In this document: one piece after another, positions 63,784 through 64,000 of the stretch
How the letters are laid out: every line of letters begins with the position of its first letter
Numbering within the stretch: position 1 is the stretch's first letter
DNA from: Histidinibacterium aquaticum
Lineage (GTDB): Bacteria; Pseudomonadota; Alphaproteobacteria; Rhodobacterales; Rhodobacteraceae
Length of the DNA stretch: 64,000 nt
Assembly (NCBI RefSeq): GCF_008710275.1
Contig: NZ_VYQE01000005.1
Location: forward strand, 182,875-246,874
Reading direction: 5' to 3'
The notes under the pieces: model-generated
What the model saw: only the letters and a program-made list of their open reading frames with translations
Told to the model about the DNA's origin: nothing
Database searches by the model: none
Translations under genes and position numbers: made by a program

Positions 63784-64000
63784 CCCCCTCACCGGCGGCG
63801 CTGAGGCGCTGGCGGGACGCTCCACCGGGTCGGACGCGATAGCGGAAGGCGGGGTGAGGCGGCAGGAAATTCGAGAGCATGCAGGCGGGGCGCGCCAAGG
63901 AAGAAGGGCGCATCCAGTCGGTTTTGTCTCTCACGCTCTTTGAAATCGCGAGTATCTGAAGAGATATGTGGGCGGTTTGGTTCATTCGATGGATCAGACA
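63784..64000 (+). ncRNA. 16S rRNA precursor leader (rrn operon, truncated by window)
   Basis: The leader of an rrn transcript. A boxA-like antitermination site CGCTCTTTGAAA lies at 63934-63945, and the sequence that follows (GAAGAGATATGTGGGCGGTT and TTGGTTCATTCGATGG) matches the pre-16S leader common in Rhodobacteraceae. The mature 16S gene should start a short distance beyond the edge. Confidence 0.8.

Noticed and set aside
63531..63985. Short frames on both strands near the right edge
   Set aside because: They overlap the rrn promoter and pre-16S leader and carry no coding signal.

Overview
The window is chromosomal DNA of a high-GC alphaproteobacterium, most likely a marine-type Rhodobacteraceae (Roseobacter group). 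The evidence is the set of neighbourhoods typical of that family (rsfS-rlmH, accD-folC, rppH-ctpA-envC-gpmI, dapD/dapE, IalB-type proteins, a tandem glycine riboswitch before a DadA-like oxidase), GC-rich codon usage throughout, and a ribosomal RNA leader at the right edge. Coding density is high. There is no prophage, no CRISPR array and no tRNA that I can see; the 16S gene should begin just beyond position 64000.

Layout. 1-10.5 kb: the end of an MscS channel gene, rsfS-rlmH, a small kinase flanked by two REP-like palindromes, an MFS and an AEC transporter, an asparaginase, a structured intergenic element, two tandem IalB-family secreted proteins, rlmN, and small conserved genes including a NYN-LOTUS protein. 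10.7-24.2 kb: a carbohydrate island. A minus-strand operon encodes a CUT1 sugar ABC transporter (binding protein, two permeases, ATPase), a beta-mannosidase, a TIM-barrel epimerase and a Gfo/Idh/MocA dehydrogenase. A divergent plus-strand group encodes a LacI regulator, a second epimerase, a second dehydrogenase and a phosphotransferase-fold kinase; a gluconokinase follows. Two 14-bp pseudo-palindromes overlap the transporter promoter and are the probable LacI operators. 24-43 kb: housekeeping genes for lysine/DAP synthesis (dapD, dapE), RNase R, a lytic transglycosylase, rppH, ctpA, envC, gpmI, zapE, folC and accD. 43-53 kb: a fatty-acid desaturase, ilvD, three family-restricted unknowns, 2,4-dienoyl-CoA reductase, a LysR regulator, and a DadA-like oxidase behind a tandem glycine riboswitch. 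53.1-55.05 kb: a complete 1.9-kb insertion sequence. 55-64 kb: pyrF, an acidic membrane-anchored protein, an Asp-box repeat protein, clpB, a fasciclin protein, msrP-msrQ and the rrn promoter/leader.

The most notable observations are: (i) the insertion sequence has landed in the 2-nt loop of a perfect 10-bp terminator hairpin and split it, with a 9-bp target duplication, and its transposase carries four Cys pairs and fits no family I can name with confidence; (ii) the carbohydrate island pairs two epimerases with two dehydrogenases and two kinases, which suggests an oxidative (keto-sugar) glycoside route; (iii) a folded, unidentified intergenic RNA candidate lies before the IalB pair; (iv) a GGAAC-N17-CGTT stress-type promoter precedes a GlsB gene. 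Start codons were re-chosen from Shine-Dalgarno spacing, homologous N-termini and overlaps with upstream genes, so several differ from the longest possible reading frame.
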